A stretch of 64,000 nucleotides of DNA from Halomonas sp. 25-S5 (GCF_029889845.1 NZ_JARANV010000002.1:186001-250000), one strand, 5' to 3'; positions 1 to 9,792 are shown, counted from the first letter of the stretch. The notes: a model not told the origin generated them from the letters alone. Numbers and translations: made by a program.

Positions 1-503
1 AGGATGCTCAGGCGGTGCTGGTGAGCTGGGACCTCGAGCACCTGCAGGCGGTGGAGGCGTCGATCGAGCGGCTGCTGCCGACCCTGGAGCGCGCCCCCAT
101 CGTGCGCGAGTCGCTGGCCCGCCGCGGTGCGTTGATCCACTGCCAGGGGCGTGACGAGGCGCTGGCGCTGATCAACCGCATCGCCCCGGAGCACCTGGAG
201 CTCTCTGTGGCCAATCCCGAGGGCTGGCTGCCGGAGGTGCGCCATGCCGGGGCCATATTCATGGGGCGCTATACCGCCGAGGCGCTGGGCGACTACTGCG
301 CCGGCCCTAACCACGTGCTGCCCACCTCGGGGACGGCGCGCTTCTCCTCGCCGCTGGGGGTCTACGACTTCCAGAAGCGCTCCTCGATCATCCACTGCTC
401 GGCACAGGGTGCCGGGGAACTCGGCAAGGTCGCCTCCACGCTGGCCAGGGGCGAGTCGCTCACCGCCCATGCCCGTTCGGCCGAGTATCGCCTCAAGGCG
501 TGA
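1..503 (+). CDS. hisD: Histidinol dehydrogenase, C-terminal part (5' end outside window)
   Basis: HisD oxidises L-histidinol to L-histidine in two NAD-dependent steps, the last reactions of histidine synthesis. The reading frame is open from base 3, so the gene begins before the window; about 166 C-terminal residues of a roughly 430-residue family are present. Visible motifs are PEHLEL, which carries the catalytic Glu-His pair, [14 protein letters not shown] with a zinc-ligand Asp, and LTAHARS with a zinc-ligand His near the end. It converges on the protease gene that follows, with a strong hairpin between them. In Pseudomonas hisD also lies near algW. The identification is secure; nothing can be said about its N-terminus. 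Confidence 0.96.
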   Translation, partial: DAQAVLVSWDLEHLQAVEASIERLLPTLERAPIVRESLARRGALIHCQGRDEALALINRIAPEHLELSVANPEGWLPEVRHAGAIFMGRYTAEALGDYCAGPNHVLPTSGTARFSSPLGVYDFQKRSSIIHCSAQGAGELGKVASTLARGESLTAHARSAEYRLKA

Positions 504-549
504 CGCCCCGGTGAGCGGGGGAGGCGCATGATTGCCCCCATGACAGCAG

Positions 550-575
550 AGGGCCCCGCCGACTGGCGGGGCCCT
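550..575. terminator. Hairpin between convergent hisD and degS
   Basis: Arms AGGGCCCCGCC and GGCGGGGCCCT pair perfectly over 11 bases around a 4-base loop. The element sits between the stops of two convergent genes, so it probably ends transcripts from both sides. There is no good T-run. Confidence 0.7.
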
Positions 576-592
576 CGCGTCGTTGGGGGGCG

Positions 593-1825
<1,233 letters not shown>

Positions 1826-1927
1826 GCAGCGGGGGTCCTTGTCGACGGTGCTGGATCGCGGGCTATCCTCCCGCTGTTACACTGGGCGGATTGTAACATT
1901 GCCAACCCGACAGCGCCCGGAGGCTGC

Positions 1928-2689
1928 ATGACGAATCGAGACGACCTGGTCGCCGCCTGCGACCGACTGCTGGAGCCCGAACGCTTCAAGGACTACACCG
2001 TGAACGGCCTGCAGGTGGCCGGCACCGAGCGAGTCACGCGGGTCATGACCGGGGTGACCGCCTGCCAGGCCCTGCTCGATGAAGCTGCGGCCTGGCAGGC
2101 CGACCTCGTGCTGGTGCATCACGGCTACTTCTGGAAGAACGAGCCGGTCACCATTACCGGCATCAAGCGTCGGCGCCTGGCGACGCTGCTGGCCGACGAC
2201 ATCAACCTCTTGGCCTATCACCTGCCACTGGATGCCCACCCCGAGCTCGGCAACAACGCTGAACTTGGCCGCCGGCTAGGCTTCACCGTGACGGGCTGCG
2301 CCGACGGCGAGCTTGGCCAGGGGCTGGTGTGGCTGGGTGAGCCGCGGCCGGGTCTCGACGCCGCCGGCCTGGCCCGCGACGTCGGGGCGTGCCTGGACCG
2401 CGAGCCGCTGCTGATCGAGGCGCCGGGGGACGGCGAGATTCGCCGTGTCGCCTGGTGCACCGGCGGGGCCCAGGACATGATCGCCGTCGCCCGGGAGGCC
2501 GGGGCCGATGCCTTCATCTCCGGCGAGATCTCCGAACGCACCACCCATCTGGCCCGCGAGATGGGCATCCACTACCTGGCGGCGGGCCACCATGCGACCG
2601 AGCGTTACGGGGTTCAGGCCCTGGGCGAGTGGCTCGCGGCCGAGTTCGGTCTCGAGCATCGCTTCGTCGACATCGATAACCCCGCCTGA
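1928..2689 (+). CDS. NIF3/YbgI family dinuclear-metal protein
   Basis: Member of the NIF3/YbgI family, often annotated as GTP cyclohydrolase 1 type 2 homologue. Its physiological role is poorly known; members bind two metal ions in a toroidal hexamer. The 253-residue product has the family motifs: the N-terminal VNGLQVAG, LVLVHHGYFW with metal-binding His pair, AYHLPLDAHPELGNN, and the C-terminal SGEISERTTHLARE and AAGHHATERYG. The frame is open far upstream, but family similarity begins at this ATG (MTNRDDLVAACD), so this start was used. It is a single gene between divergent degS and convergent zapG. Confidence 0.92.
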   Translation: MTNRDDLVAACDRLLEPERFKDYTVNGLQVAGTERVTRVMTGVTACQALLDEAAAWQADLVLVHHGYFWKNEPVTITGIKRRRLATLLADDINLLAYHLPLDAHPELGNNAELGRRLGFTVTGCADGELGQGLVWLGEPRPGLDAAGLARDVGACLDREPLLIEAPGDGEIRRVAWCTGGAQDMIAVAREAGADAFISGEISERTTHLAREMGIHYLAAGHHATERYGVQALGEWLAAEFGLEHRFVDIDNPA

Positions 2690-2748
2690 GCAGAACGCGC
2701 ACCCCAGAGCAGTCGAGTCGAGGATGAGCATCCGGCGAGAGGGCAGGC

Positions 2749-3192
2749 TCAGTAGCGCGGCGGCTGGGGGGCGGCGGCCTCGTCGCCGCTCTTGAGGCCG
2801 AAGTCCTCGGAGAGGGTGCCGCGGTTGCCGTCGGCGTAATCCCGGGGCACGGCGGGCTCCGTCGTGGTCGTGGCGGTGTCGGGGGAGACGGCGTCCATGG
2901 CCTGGCGGCGCAGCGAGCGGGCGCCAAGGCGGTCTCTGGCCTCTTCGGCTTCCTGCTCGAGGCCCTGGCTCTCGCGGTGCAGGCTCTCGGCGAGCCGAGC
3001 GATACGTTCGATGCTGTCGCCCATGCCGTCCTTGAATTCCGCCAGTTCGCGCTCGCGCTCGGCGAGACGCTGGCGCAGGCGCTGGGTGTTGCCGGCGCTG
3101 GCATTGAGCAGGTGGTAGCCCAGTGCGCCGATGCCGATGCCGGCCAGCAGGCAGGCGATGGCCAGCACCCAGTTGATGTTGGTCTCGTCCAC
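2749..3192 (-). CDS. zapG: ZapG/YhcB (DUF1043) division-associated membrane protein
   Basis: Small inner-membrane protein of the YhcB/DUF1043 family, linked in E. coli to division and envelope synthesis (now called ZapG). The product has one N-terminal helix (LAIACLLAGIGIGALGY), then a coiled-coil stretch rich in Arg, Glu and Gln, and a disordered Pro/Ala-rich tail. The start chosen is a GTG at 3192, which places the membrane helix close to the N-terminus as in the family and has GGGAG about 10 bases before it. An ATG at 3225 in the same frame would add 11 residues but lacks a ribosome binding site. It diverges from zapE. Confidence 0.85.
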   Translation of the reverse strand: MDETNINWVLAIACLLAGIGIGALGYHLLNASAGNTQRLRQRLAERERELAEFKDGMGDSIERIARLAESLHRESQGLEQEAEEARDRLGARSLRRQAMDAVSPDTATTTTEPAVPRDYADGNRGTLSEDFGLKSGDEAAAPQPPRY

Positions 3193-3344
3193 GTTGTGCG
3201 TTCTCCCTGGAGCGTTGGACGACATGCCGCGCGAGGCGCGGGTATCGTCATCTGGCCGGACTCGATCCGGGCGCCCATTATAGGGGCGACGCGGTACGCC
3301 GGGTCAACGCGGTGGCCGGCGATGCCAAGTGAGGTCGGGAAGCG

Positions 3345-3350
3345 TATAAT
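3345..3350 (+). promoter_or_regulatory. Consensus -10 box before zapE
   Basis: A perfect TATAAT lies 41 bases before the zapE ATG. No good -35 hexamer is seen 16-18 bases upstream, so only the -10 is called. Confidence 0.4.
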
Positions 3351-3390
3351 GCCCCGCGAACGTCCCGAGTACCGGCCCTCAGGAATCCCC

Positions 3391-4581
3391 ATGAGCGAGA
3401 CGCACCCCCCCACGGCTTCCCGCAATGCGCGGCGCCCCGAGACGCCGATGACCCGTTACCAAGCGGACCTCGAGCGCCACGGTTTCCAGCCTGACGCCGC
3501 CCAGGCGCAGGCGGTGAAGCACCTGCAACGTCTCTATGACGAGCTGGTGGCCACCCCGCCCTCCCGGGTGGTGCCGCCGAAGCGCGGTGGCGGGCTCAAG
3601 TCACGTATGGCAGGCCTGTTCGGCCGGCGCGATCGCGAGGAGCCATCCGCGCCGGCGCTGCCCGCGATCCATGGGCTCTACTGCTGGGGTGGGGTGGGGC
3701 GTGGCAAGACCTACCTCATGGATGCCTTCTTCGAGACGCTGCCCTTTCCCGAAAAGATGCGCACCCACTTCCACCGCTTCATGCAGCGGGTGCACAACGA
3801 GCTCGAGCACTACAAGGGCGAGCGCAACCCGCTGACGCTGATCGCCGCCAAGTTCGCGGCCGAGGCCCGGGTCATCTGCTTCGACGAGTTCTTCGTCAAG
3901 GACATCACCGATGCCATGATCCTGGCCAACCTGCTCGAGTCGCTCTTCGCGCACGGCGTGGTGCTGGTGGCGACCTCGAACATCGTCCCCGGGGAGCTCT
4001 ACAAGGATGGCCTGCAGCGCGCCCGCTTCCTGCCGGCCATCGACCTGCTCGAGCGTCACTGCGAGGTGGTCAACGTGGATTCGGGGATCGACTACCGCCT
4101 GCGCGCCCTGGAGCGCGCCGAGATCTTCCATGCCCCGCTGGACGACGAGGCCGAGGCCGAACTGGCCCGCAGTTTCCGCGAGATCGCCGGCCACGAGGGC
4201 GAGGCGGGGGCGCCGATCGAGATCAATCGTCGTGTGCTGCATGCCCGCCGGCTGCATGACGACGTGGTGTGGTTCGAGTTCAGCGAGCTCTGCGATGGCC
4301 CCCGTAGTCAGAACGACTACATCGAGCTGGCCCGCGAGTTCCACAGCGTGCTGGTCTCCAACGTCACGCGCATGGGGGCCTCCCAGGACGACCAAGCCAG
4401 GCGCTTTATCAACATGGTCGACGAGTTCTACGACCGGGGCGTCAAGCTGCTGATGTCCGCCGAGGTGCAAGCCGAGCAGCTCTACCGCGACGGTCGCCTG
4501 GAGTTCGAGTTCCAGCGCACCCTCTCGCGGCTCCAGGAGATGCAGTCCCACGACTACCTGGCACTGCCGCACAAGCCTTGA
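3391..4581 (+). CDS. zapE: Cell division protein ZapE (AFG1-like ATPase)
   Basis: AFG1-family P-loop ATPase. In E. coli ZapE acts at the Z-ring under stress and low oxygen. The 396-residue product carries Walker A GGVGRGKT (residues 100-107) and Walker B in VICFDEF, plus the family's KDITDAM and ATSNI (sensor) segments. The start is the ATG at 3391; the ATG at 3448 (MTRYQADLERHGF) fits the minimal family N-terminus and is a possible alternative. The frame is open further upstream, but similarity is absent there. The next operon is rplM-rpsI, as in Pseudomonas. Confidence 0.92.
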   Translation: MSETHPPTASRNARRPETPMTRYQADLERHGFQPDAAQAQAVKHLQRLYDELVATPPSRVVPPKRGGGLKSRMAGLFGRRDREEPSAPALPAIHGLYCWGGVGRGKTYLMDAFFETLPFPEKMRTHFHRFMQRVHNELEHYKGERNPLTLIAAKFAAEARVICFDEFFVKDITDAMILANLLESLFAHGVVLVATSNIVPGELYKDGLQRARFLPAIDLLERHCEVVNVDSGIDYRLRALERAEIFHAPLDDEAEAELARSFREIAGHEGEAGAPIEINRRVLHARRLHDDVVWFEFSELCDGPRSQNDYIELAREFHSVLVSNVTRMGASQDDQARRFINMVDEFYDRGVKLLMSAEVQAEQLYRDGRLEFEFQRTLSRLQEMQSHDYLALPHKP

Positions 4582-4608
4582 CCCGGCCCGGCTTCTCCGG
4601 GGGTCTTA

Positions 4609-4680
4609 AGCCGTAAGCTTGAAGCTGGAAGAAAAACCTTGAGCCAAATGCCATCGGTAGCATGCTGGCTTCGAGCTTGC
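4609..4680. repeat. 7-base-unit intergenic repeat (copy A)
   Basis: The left arm is three consecutive 7-base units, GCCGTAA, GCTTGAA and GCTGGAA (4610-4630). The bases 4609-4638 are identical to 32153-32182. The right arm (4667-4680) is an inverted, degenerate version: AAGCTTGAAGC at 4615-4625 can pair with GCTTCGAGCTT at 4668-4678 with one G-U. It lies just after zapE and may act as its terminator, although no T-run is obvious. Confidence 0.7.
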
Positions 4681-4688
4681 GTGCGGCA

Positions 4689-4718
4689 TTGCCTTGACGA
4701 TGACGGCTCGTGTAGAAT
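4689..4718 (+). promoter_or_regulatory. Probable promoter of rplM-rpsI
   Basis: TTGCCT (4689-4694) and TAGAAT (4713-4718) are 18 bases apart, about 117 bases before the rplM ATG. TTGACG at 4694 is a better hexamer but only 13 bases from the -10. Confidence 0.45.
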
Positions 4719-4734
4719 GCGCGCTCGATCGACT

Positions 4735-4809
4735 GTTGCCTCGCCCTTAGGGAGCAGGCAACCAAGAAAAATAGGGACGGTTCCATGCCGGACGCCCGGC
4801 GGCAGAACC
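4735..4809 (+). promoter_or_regulatory. Structured leader of rplM (candidate L13 autoregulatory site)
   Basis: Two hairpins lie in the presumed rplM leader. The first pairs GTTGCCT (4735-4741) with AGGCAAC (4756-4762). The second pairs GGTTC/GAACC and TGCCG/CGGCA (4779-4809) with a two-base bulge. In E. coli the rplM-rpsI operon is repressed by L13 acting on its leader. That this leader does the same is inference. Confidence 0.4.
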
Positions 4810-4834
4810 CAATACATCAAATGGTGATTCATCC

Positions 4835-5263
4835 ATGAAGACGTTCACTGCCAAACCGCAGTCCGTCCAGCGCGACTGGTTCGTCGTCGATGCTACGGAC
4901 AAGACGCTCGGCCGTCTGGCCACCGAGATCGCTCGTCGCCTGCGCGGGAAGCACAAGCCGGAATACACCCCGCATGTTGATGGCGGCGACTACATCGTCG
5001 TGATCAATGCCGAGAAGGTCCAGGTCACCGGCAACAAGGCCCGCGCCAAGACCTACTACCGCCATACCGGCTACCCGGGTGGCCTGCGCTCCATGAATTT
5101 CGAGAAGATGATCGCCCACGCACCGGAGCGTGTCATCGAGTCGGCCGTCAAGGGCATGTTGCCGAAGGGTCCCCTGGGTCGTGCCATGTATACCAAGCTG
5201 AAGGTCTACGCCGGCACCGAGCATCCGCACGCTGCCCAGCAGCCGCAAGCACTGAACATCTGA
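4835..5263 (+). CDS. rplM: 50S ribosomal protein L13
   Basis: L13 binds early to 23S rRNA during large-subunit assembly. The 142-residue product matches the family length and shows the N-terminal segment [19 protein letters not shown], the [11 protein letters not shown] core and [10 protein letters not shown]. It forms the usual two-gene operon with rpsI, 13 bases downstream. The upstream region has a promoter-like sequence and hairpins that could mediate autoregulation. The ATG start agrees with the family. Confidence 0.98.
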   Translation: MKTFTAKPQSVQRDWFVVDATDKTLGRLATEIARRLRGKHKPEYTPHVDGGDYIVVINAEKVQVTGNKARAKTYYRHTGYPGGLRSMNFEKMIAHAPERVIESAVKGMLPKGPLGRAMYTKLKVYAGTEHPHAAQQPQALNI

Positions 5264-5276
5264 GGGAATCTTCGCC

Positions 5277-5666
5277 ATGACACAGCAGTATTACGGTACC
5301 GGGCGCCGCAAGACCTCTACCGCCCGCGTTTTCATGAAGCCGGGCACCGGCAAGATCACCGTCAACAGCCATGAGCTGGACCAGTATTTCGGCCGCGTCA
5401 CTGGTCGCATGGTGGTTCGCCAGCCGCTCGAGCTGACCGAGACCCTCGGTCAGTTCGACGTCTACGTCACCGTCAAGGGTGGTGGTGGTTCGTCCCAGGC
5501 GGGTGCCATCCGTCACGGCATCACCCGTGCCCTGTTGGACTACAATGAGGACTTCCGCGGCCAGCTGCGCGAAGCGGGCTATGTCACCCGTGACGCCCGT
5601 CAGGTCGAGCGCAAGAAGATCGGCCTGCGCAAGGCGCGTCGTCGCCCGCAGTTCTCCAAGCGCTGA
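5277..5666 (+). CDS. rpsI: 30S ribosomal protein S9
   Basis: S9 sits in the head of the small subunit, with its basic tail reaching the P-site tRNA. The 129-residue product has the N-terminal [15 protein letters not shown] and the conserved C-terminus ending [14 protein letters not shown]. It is co-transcribed with rplM and followed within 25 bases by a strong intrinsic terminator. There is nothing unusual in it. Confidence 0.98.
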   Translation: MTQQYYGTGRRKTSTARVFMKPGTGKITVNSHELDQYFGRVTGRMVVRQPLELTETLGQFDVYVTVKGGGGSSQAGAIRHGITRALLDYNEDFRGQLREAGYVTRDARQVERKKIGLRKARRRPQFSKR

Positions 5667-5687
5667 TACGCCTCGTATCGCCGCACG

Positions 5688-5721
5688 AAAACGCCCAGGT
5701 CCAGCGACCTGGGCGTTTTTT
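5688..5721 (+). terminator. Intrinsic terminator of rplM-rpsI
   Basis: Perfect 11-base stem (ACGCCCAGGTC with GACCTGGGCGT), 4-base loop CAGC, and six T immediately after. A run of A before the stem makes it usable in both directions. Confidence 0.92.
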
Positions 5722-5775
5722 GTTCTGGATCAAGAATTTGTCGTCAGGTTTCCCGCTTGCTAAGGGAACCTTTCC

Positions 5776-5804
5776 TTGTGCGGGGCGACACGATTTTTTA
5801 CCAT
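5776..5804 (+). promoter_or_regulatory. Possible promoter of petABC
   Basis: TTGTGC (5776-5781) and TACCAT (5799-5804) are 17 bases apart, 83 bases before petA. Both hexamers are imperfect. Confidence 0.35.
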
Positions 5805-5886
5805 ACACTGCATTTGGTATCCGTGGTCGCGGGGGATTCACTGCTCGTGATGGAACAACGGGTAAGCTGATGGGAGAAACCTGAAA

Positions 5887-6486
5887 ATGGCAGATAACGG
5901 CGTAAACAAGGGTCGGCGCCGTTTCCTCGTAGGTGCCACCACCGTCGTGGGTGCGGTGGGTGCCGTCGGGGTTGCGGTCCCCTTTGTGGCTTCCTGGCAG
6001 CCGAGTGCCAGGGCAAAAGCGGCGGGTGCCCCCGTCCAGGCCGACGTGTCGAAGCTCGAACCCGGGCAGCGCATGACCGTCGAGTGGCGGGGCAAGCCGG
6101 TATGGATCCTCAATCGCTCTCCGGAGATGATCGAGCGTACCAAGTCTATCGAGGCCGACCGGCTGGTTGACCCACAGTCCGAAGTGCCCCAGCAGCCCGC
6201 CTACATCGAGGGTCTGCTGCGCTCCATCAAGCCGGAAATCGGCGTGATCGTCGGCATCTGCACTCACCTGGGCTGCTCACCGCTGTTCAAGCCCGAGCCG
6301 GATGCCGAAGGGGTCGGCGTGGATGACTGGCCGGGTGGCTTCTTCTGCCCCTGTCACGGTTCGCGCTTCGATCTGGCCGGTCGGGTGTTCCGCAACGTGC
6401 CGGCACCAGCCAACCTCGAAGTGCCGCCTTACCGTTTCGACAGCGATGTGCTGATCACTGTCGGCGAAGATGAGGAGACTGCCTGA
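5887..6486 (+). CDS. petA: Ubiquinol-cytochrome c reductase, Rieske iron-sulfur subunit
   Basis: Rieske subunit of the cytochrome bc1 complex; it passes one electron from ubiquinol at the Qo site to cytochrome c1. The 199-residue product begins with a Tat-type signal anchor (GRRRFLVG followed by a hydrophobic stretch to about residue 36). The 2Fe-2S ligands are in CTHLGC (Cys125, His127, Cys130) and CPCHGS (Cys154, Cys156, His157), where Cys130 and Cys156 form the stabilising disulfide. It is the first gene of petABC; its TGA overlaps the petB ATG by one base. Confidence 0.97.
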   Translation: MADNGVNKGRRRFLVGATTVVGAVGAVGVAVPFVASWQPSARAKAAGAPVQADVSKLEPGQRMTVEWRGKPVWILNRSPEMIERTKSIEADRLVDPQSEVPQQPAYIEGLLRSIKPEIGVIVGICTHLGCSPLFKPEPDAEGVGVDDWPGGFFCPCHGSRFDLAGRVFRNVPAPANLEVPPYRFDSDVLITVGEDEETA

Positions 6487-7745
6487 TGGCTAACCCCAAC
6501 AAGGTCAAGGCGGAGCGCGGCTTGATGCGCTGGGTCGATGACCGCTTCCCGGCCACCCAGATGTGGCAGGACCACATGGCACAGTATTACGCGCCGAAGA
6601 ACTTCAACTTCTGGTATTTCTTCGGTTCGCTGGCGCTACTGGCGCTGGTCAACCAGATCCTCACCGGTGTCTGGCTGACCATGAGCTACAATCCCACCGC
6701 CGAGGGCGCCTTCGCCTCGGTCGAGTACATCATGCGTGACGTGGAGTTCGGCTGGCTGATCCGCTACATGCACTCCACCGGCGCGACGGCCTTCTTCGTG
6801 GTGGTCTACCTGCACATGTTCCGCGGGCTGCTCTACGGCTCCTACAAGGCGCCCCGCGAGCTGGTGTGGATCTTTGGCATGGCCATCTACCTGGCGCTGA
6901 TGGCCGAGGCCTTCATGGGCTACCTGCTGCCCTGGGGGCAGATGTCCTACTGGGGCGCCCAGGTCATCATCTCGCTGTTCTCGGCGATTCCGGCCATCGG
7001 GCCCGACCTGACCCAGTGGATCCGTGGTGACTTCCTGATATCGGGTATCACCCTCAACCGCTTCTTCGCCCTGCACGTGGTGGCGCTGCCGATCGTCATT
7101 CTGGCGCTGGTGGTGCTGCACATCATCGCCCTGCACGAGGTCGGGTCCAACAATCCCGACGGCATCGATATCAAGAAGAAGAAGGACGAGGCCGGCAAGC
7201 CGCTGGACGGCATTCCCTTCCATCCGTATTACACGGTGAAGGACCTCGTCGGCGTGGCGGTGTTCCTGTTCGTCTTCTGCGTGGTGATCTTCTACTTCCC
7301 CGAGGGCGGCGGCTATTTACTCGAGAGCCCCAACTTCGAACCGGCCAACCCGCTGAAGACCCCTAATCACATCGCGCCGGTATGGTACTTCACGCCCTTC
7401 TACGCGATCCTGCGTGCGATCACCTTCTCGCTGTTCGGCCTCGAGGCCAAGTTCCTCGGTGTCATCGCGATGGGTGGGGCGATTGCCATCCTGTTCGTGC
7501 TGCCTTGGCTCGATCGCAGCCCGGTGCGCTCCATACGCTACAAGGGCTGGATGTCCAAGGTCATGCTGGCGCTGTTCGCGATCAGCTTCGTGGTCCTGGG
7601 TGTGCTCGGGGTACTGCCGGTCACCGAGGGGCGCACGCAGCTGTCCCAGTTATGTACCGTCATCTACTTCGCCTTCTTCCTGCTGATGCCGTTCTACACC
7701 CGGCTGGAGAAGACCAAACCCGTTCCGGAAAGGGTGACTGGCTAA
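6486..7745 (+). CDS. petB: Ubiquinol-cytochrome c reductase, cytochrome b
   Basis: Membrane core of the bc1 complex, holding hemes bL and bH and both quinone sites. The 419-residue product has multiple hydrophobic helices; heme-ligand histidines are visible in YMHSTGA/YLHMFRG (helix B) and LHVVALP/LHIIALH (helix D). The Qo-site tetrapeptide that is PEWY in mitochondria reads PVWY here (residues 298-301), a variant I believe is found in other gammaproteobacteria. Both ends overlap the neighbouring pet genes by one base, so the three subunits are probably translationally coupled. Confidence 0.97.
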   Translation: MANPNKVKAERGLMRWVDDRFPATQMWQDHMAQYYAPKNFNFWYFFGSLALLALVNQILTGVWLTMSYNPTAEGAFASVEYIMRDVEFGWLIRYMHSTGATAFFVVVYLHMFRGLLYGSYKAPRELVWIFGMAIYLALMAEAFMGYLLPWGQMSYWGAQVIISLFSAIPAIGPDLTQWIRGDFLISGITLNRFFALHVVALPIVILALVVLHIIALHEVGSNNPDGIDIKKKKDEAGKPLDGIPFHPYYTVKDLVGVAVFLFVFCVVIFYFPEGGGYLLESPNFEPANPLKTPNHIAPVWYFTPFYAILRAITFSLFGLEAKFLGVIAMGGAIAILFVLPWLDRSPVRSIRYKGWMSKVMLALFAISFVVLGVLGVLPVTEGRTQLSQLCTVIYFAFFLLMPFYTRLEKTKPVPERVTG

Positions 7746-8515
7746 TGAAAAAGCAACTGTTCGCACTGCTCTTCGCGCTGGTGCCGATGGTCGGGTTCGC
7801 TGCCGGAGGCGGTGGCGTCCATCTGGAGGAGATGACCCCGGACCTTGAGGACAAGGCCTCCCTGCAGAACGGCATGAAGCTCTTCGTCAACTACTGCATG
7901 GGCTGCCACTCCCTGAAGCACCAGCGCTTCGCGCGTGCCGCCGAGGACCTGGATATTCCCCAGGACCTGGTCGAAGGTAACCTGATCTTCTCCTCGGACC
8001 TGGCCTTCAATGACCAGATGCATATCGCTATGAACAGTGGCGATGCCGAGGCCTGGTTCGGTGCCCCGCCGCCCGATCTGACCCTCGAATCGCGCTTGCG
8101 CGGCACCGACTGGATCTACTCCTACCTGCAGAGTTTTTACAAGGACCCCGGCACCAGCACTGGCGTCAACAACAAGGTCTTCCCGCTGGTGGCCATGCCC
8201 AACGTGCTGGAGCCGCTGCAGGGTGTGCAGGAGAAGGTCTGCGCCGCGACGGACAAGCCGGTCGAGGGGGCCGAGCTCGATCCCCTGACCGGCAAGTACC
8301 AGTCCTGCGAAACCCTGCAGATCACCCAGCCCGGCGAACTGGAGCCTGCGGAATTCGAGGAGGCGGTCTACGACCTGACCAACTTCCTCGCCTACGTGGG
8401 CGAGCCGTCCAAGCTGCAGGCGCAGTCGCTGGGGCCGAAGGTGCTGATCTTCATCTTCATCTTCGGGGTTATCTCCTACTTGCTCAAGCGCGAGTACTGG
8501 CGCGACGTTCACTGA
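7745..8515 (+). CDS. petC: Ubiquinol-cytochrome c reductase, cytochrome c1
   Basis: Membrane-anchored c-type cytochrome that takes electrons from the Rieske protein and reduces a soluble or membrane cytochrome c. The 256-residue product has a cleavable signal peptide (to about residue 20, GFAA), the heme attachment site CMGCH (Cys51, Cys54, His55), and a C-terminal anchor helix (VLIFIFIFGVISYLL) followed by a short cytoplasmic tail. The sixth heme ligand is probably the Met of VAMPNVL. The ATG overlaps the petB stop; the frame is open upstream inside petB but that is not coding. Confidence 0.97.
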   Translation: MKKQLFALLFALVPMVGFAAGGGGVHLEEMTPDLEDKASLQNGMKLFVNYCMGCHSLKHQRFARAAEDLDIPQDLVEGNLIFSSDLAFNDQMHIAMNSGDAEAWFGAPPPDLTLESRLRGTDWIYSYLQSFYKDPGTSTGVNNKVFPLVAMPNVLEPLQGVQEKVCAATDKPVEGAELDPLTGKYQSCETLQITQPGELEPAEFEEAVYDLTNFLAYVGEPSKLQAQSLGPKVLIFIFIFGVISYLLKREYWRDVH

Positions 8516-8533
8516 TCCGTCAGTGACGGTCGT

Positions 8534-8573
8534 CCACGGGGGCGCATGGTCGAGGGCCATGCGCCCCTCGTGG
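8534..8573 (+). terminator. Hairpin after petABC
   Basis: Arms CCACG-GGGGCGCATGG and CCATGCGCCCC-T-CGTGG pair over 16 bases with one bulged base and a 7-base loop, 19 bases after the petC stop. The T-run is poor. Confidence 0.65.
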
Positions 8574-8662
8574 TCTCTGCCCGATACCGGGCAGCACGAT
8601 GGCCCTCAAGGCGGGGCTGGTCGTGTTATCATCTCGGCACGAACTGATGCGAGGATTGTTAC

Positions 8663-9289
8663 ATGGGTGTAGTGGCCAAGCGGTCGTCGATGATCTTCTA
8701 TTCTGGAGGGGGTGACCATTACAGTCATCGTGTGCGAATCGTGCTCGCCGAGAAGGGTGTGGCCGTCGATATCGTCGAGGTGACCGACGAGCAGCACCCC
8801 GAGGAACTCGCCGACCTCAACCCCTACAACAGCGTGCCCACGCTGCTCGATCGCGACCTGGTGCTCTACGAGTCCAAGGTGATGATGGAGTACCTCGACG
8901 AGCGTTTCCCGCATCCGCCGTTGCTACCCGTCTATCCCGTGGCGCGTGCCAAGAGCCGCCTGTGGATGCACCGCATCGAGCGTGAATGGTGTCCGCTGGT
9001 CGAGCAGATCCAGCGCGGCGCGAAGAAGGACGCCGAGAAGGCCCGCAAGGAGCTGCGCGAGAGCCTGGTCGGTATCTCGCCGATCTTCGAGGACATGCCC
9101 TATTTCATGAGTGAGGAGTTCACCCTGGTGGACTGTTGCCTGGCCCCGATCCTCTGGCGCCTGCCGGTGCTGGGTATCGAGCTGCCCGAGAAACAGGTCA
9201 AGCCGCTGATGAGCTACATGGAGCGTGTGTTCGGCCGCGATGGCTTCAAGGCAGCCCTCAGCGAAAGCGAACGCGAGATGCGCCCCTGA
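8663..9289 (+). CDS. sspA: Stringent starvation protein A
   Basis: SspA has a glutathione-S-transferase fold without transferase activity and binds RNA polymerase, changing transcription in starvation and acid stress. The 208-residue product has the thioredoxin-like N-terminal domain ([19 protein letters not shown], then [16 protein letters not shown]) and an all-helical C-terminal domain. GAGGA precedes the ATG; a later in-frame ATG (MIFYSG) would also keep the fold. sspB follows after 47 bases, the usual pairing, with a small hairpin in between. Confidence 0.95.
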   Translation: MGVVAKRSSMIFYSGGGDHYSHRVRIVLAEKGVAVDIVEVTDEQHPEELADLNPYNSVPTLLDRDLVLYESKVMMEYLDERFPHPPLLPVYPVARAKSRLWMHRIEREWCPLVEQIQRGAKKDAEKARKELRESLVGISPIFEDMPYFMSEEFTLVDCCLAPILWRLPVLGIELPEKQVKPLMSYMERVFGRDGFKAALSESEREMRP

Positions 9290-9294
9290 ACTTC

Positions 9295-9314
9295 GACCCG
9301 GTGTAGACCGGGTC
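9295..9314 (+). other. Hairpin between sspA and sspB
   Basis: GACCCGGT and ACCGGGTC form a perfect 8-base stem with loop GTAG. It has no T-run, so it could act as an RNA stabiliser or partial attenuator between the two genes. Confidence 0.5.
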
Positions 9315-9336
9315 CCCGGCCCAGGAGGGCCAAACG

Positions 9337-9792
9337 ATGCAATCGAGCCGTCCCTATATTGCCAGGGCCCTTTACCAGTGGCTGCTGGACAACGACCTGA
9401 CTCCCTACATCGTCGTCGATGCCGAGCAGGCGGGGGTCGAGGTCCCCCGCCAGTTCGTGCAGAACGGCCAGATCGTGCTGAACCTGGCACCCACCGCCGT
9501 GCGTGACTTTGCCATGGAGAACGCAGCGGTGAGCTTCTCGGCGCGTTTCGGCGGCCGTCCCATGCAGGTGATGGTGCCCATCGAGGCGCTGATCGCGATC
9601 TACGCCCGAGAGAGCGGCGTGGGCATGGTGTTCGGTCATGAGCCGGTGATTCCGGTCGAGGCCGCCGAGGCGGAGGAGAAGGAGCCCCGGCTCAATGAGG
9701 TGGAGAGTGCCGATGACGCTCCATCGGAAGAGGATCAAGGCGACGAGGCGCCGCCGCGCAAGGGGCGTCCCTCGCTGCGGGTCATCAAGTGA
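9337..9792 (+). CDS. sspB: SspB, ClpXP adaptor for ssrA-tagged proteins
   Basis: SspB binds the ssrA tag on proteins released from stalled ribosomes and delivers them to ClpXP. The 151-residue product has the folded tag-binding domain (RPYIARALYQWLLDNDLTPYIVV through MVPIEALIAIYARESGVGMVF), an acidic flexible linker, and a short basic C-terminal tail ending RPSLRVIK, which is the ClpX-docking peptide of the family. The AGGAGG ribosome site lies 9 bases before the ATG. A strong bidirectional hairpin follows. Confidence 0.95.
   Translation: MQSSRPYIARALYQWLLDNDLTPYIVVDAEQAGVEVPRQFVQNGQIVLNLAPTAVRDFAMENAAVSFSARFGGRPMQVMVPIEALIAIYARESGVGMVFGHEPVIPVEAAEAEEKEPRLNEVESADDAPSEEDQGDEAPPRKGRPSLRVIK

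Noticed and set aside
3601..4572. 323-codon - strand ORF opposite zapE
   Set aside because: It is a shadow of zapE, whose ATPase motifs are intact on the + strand.
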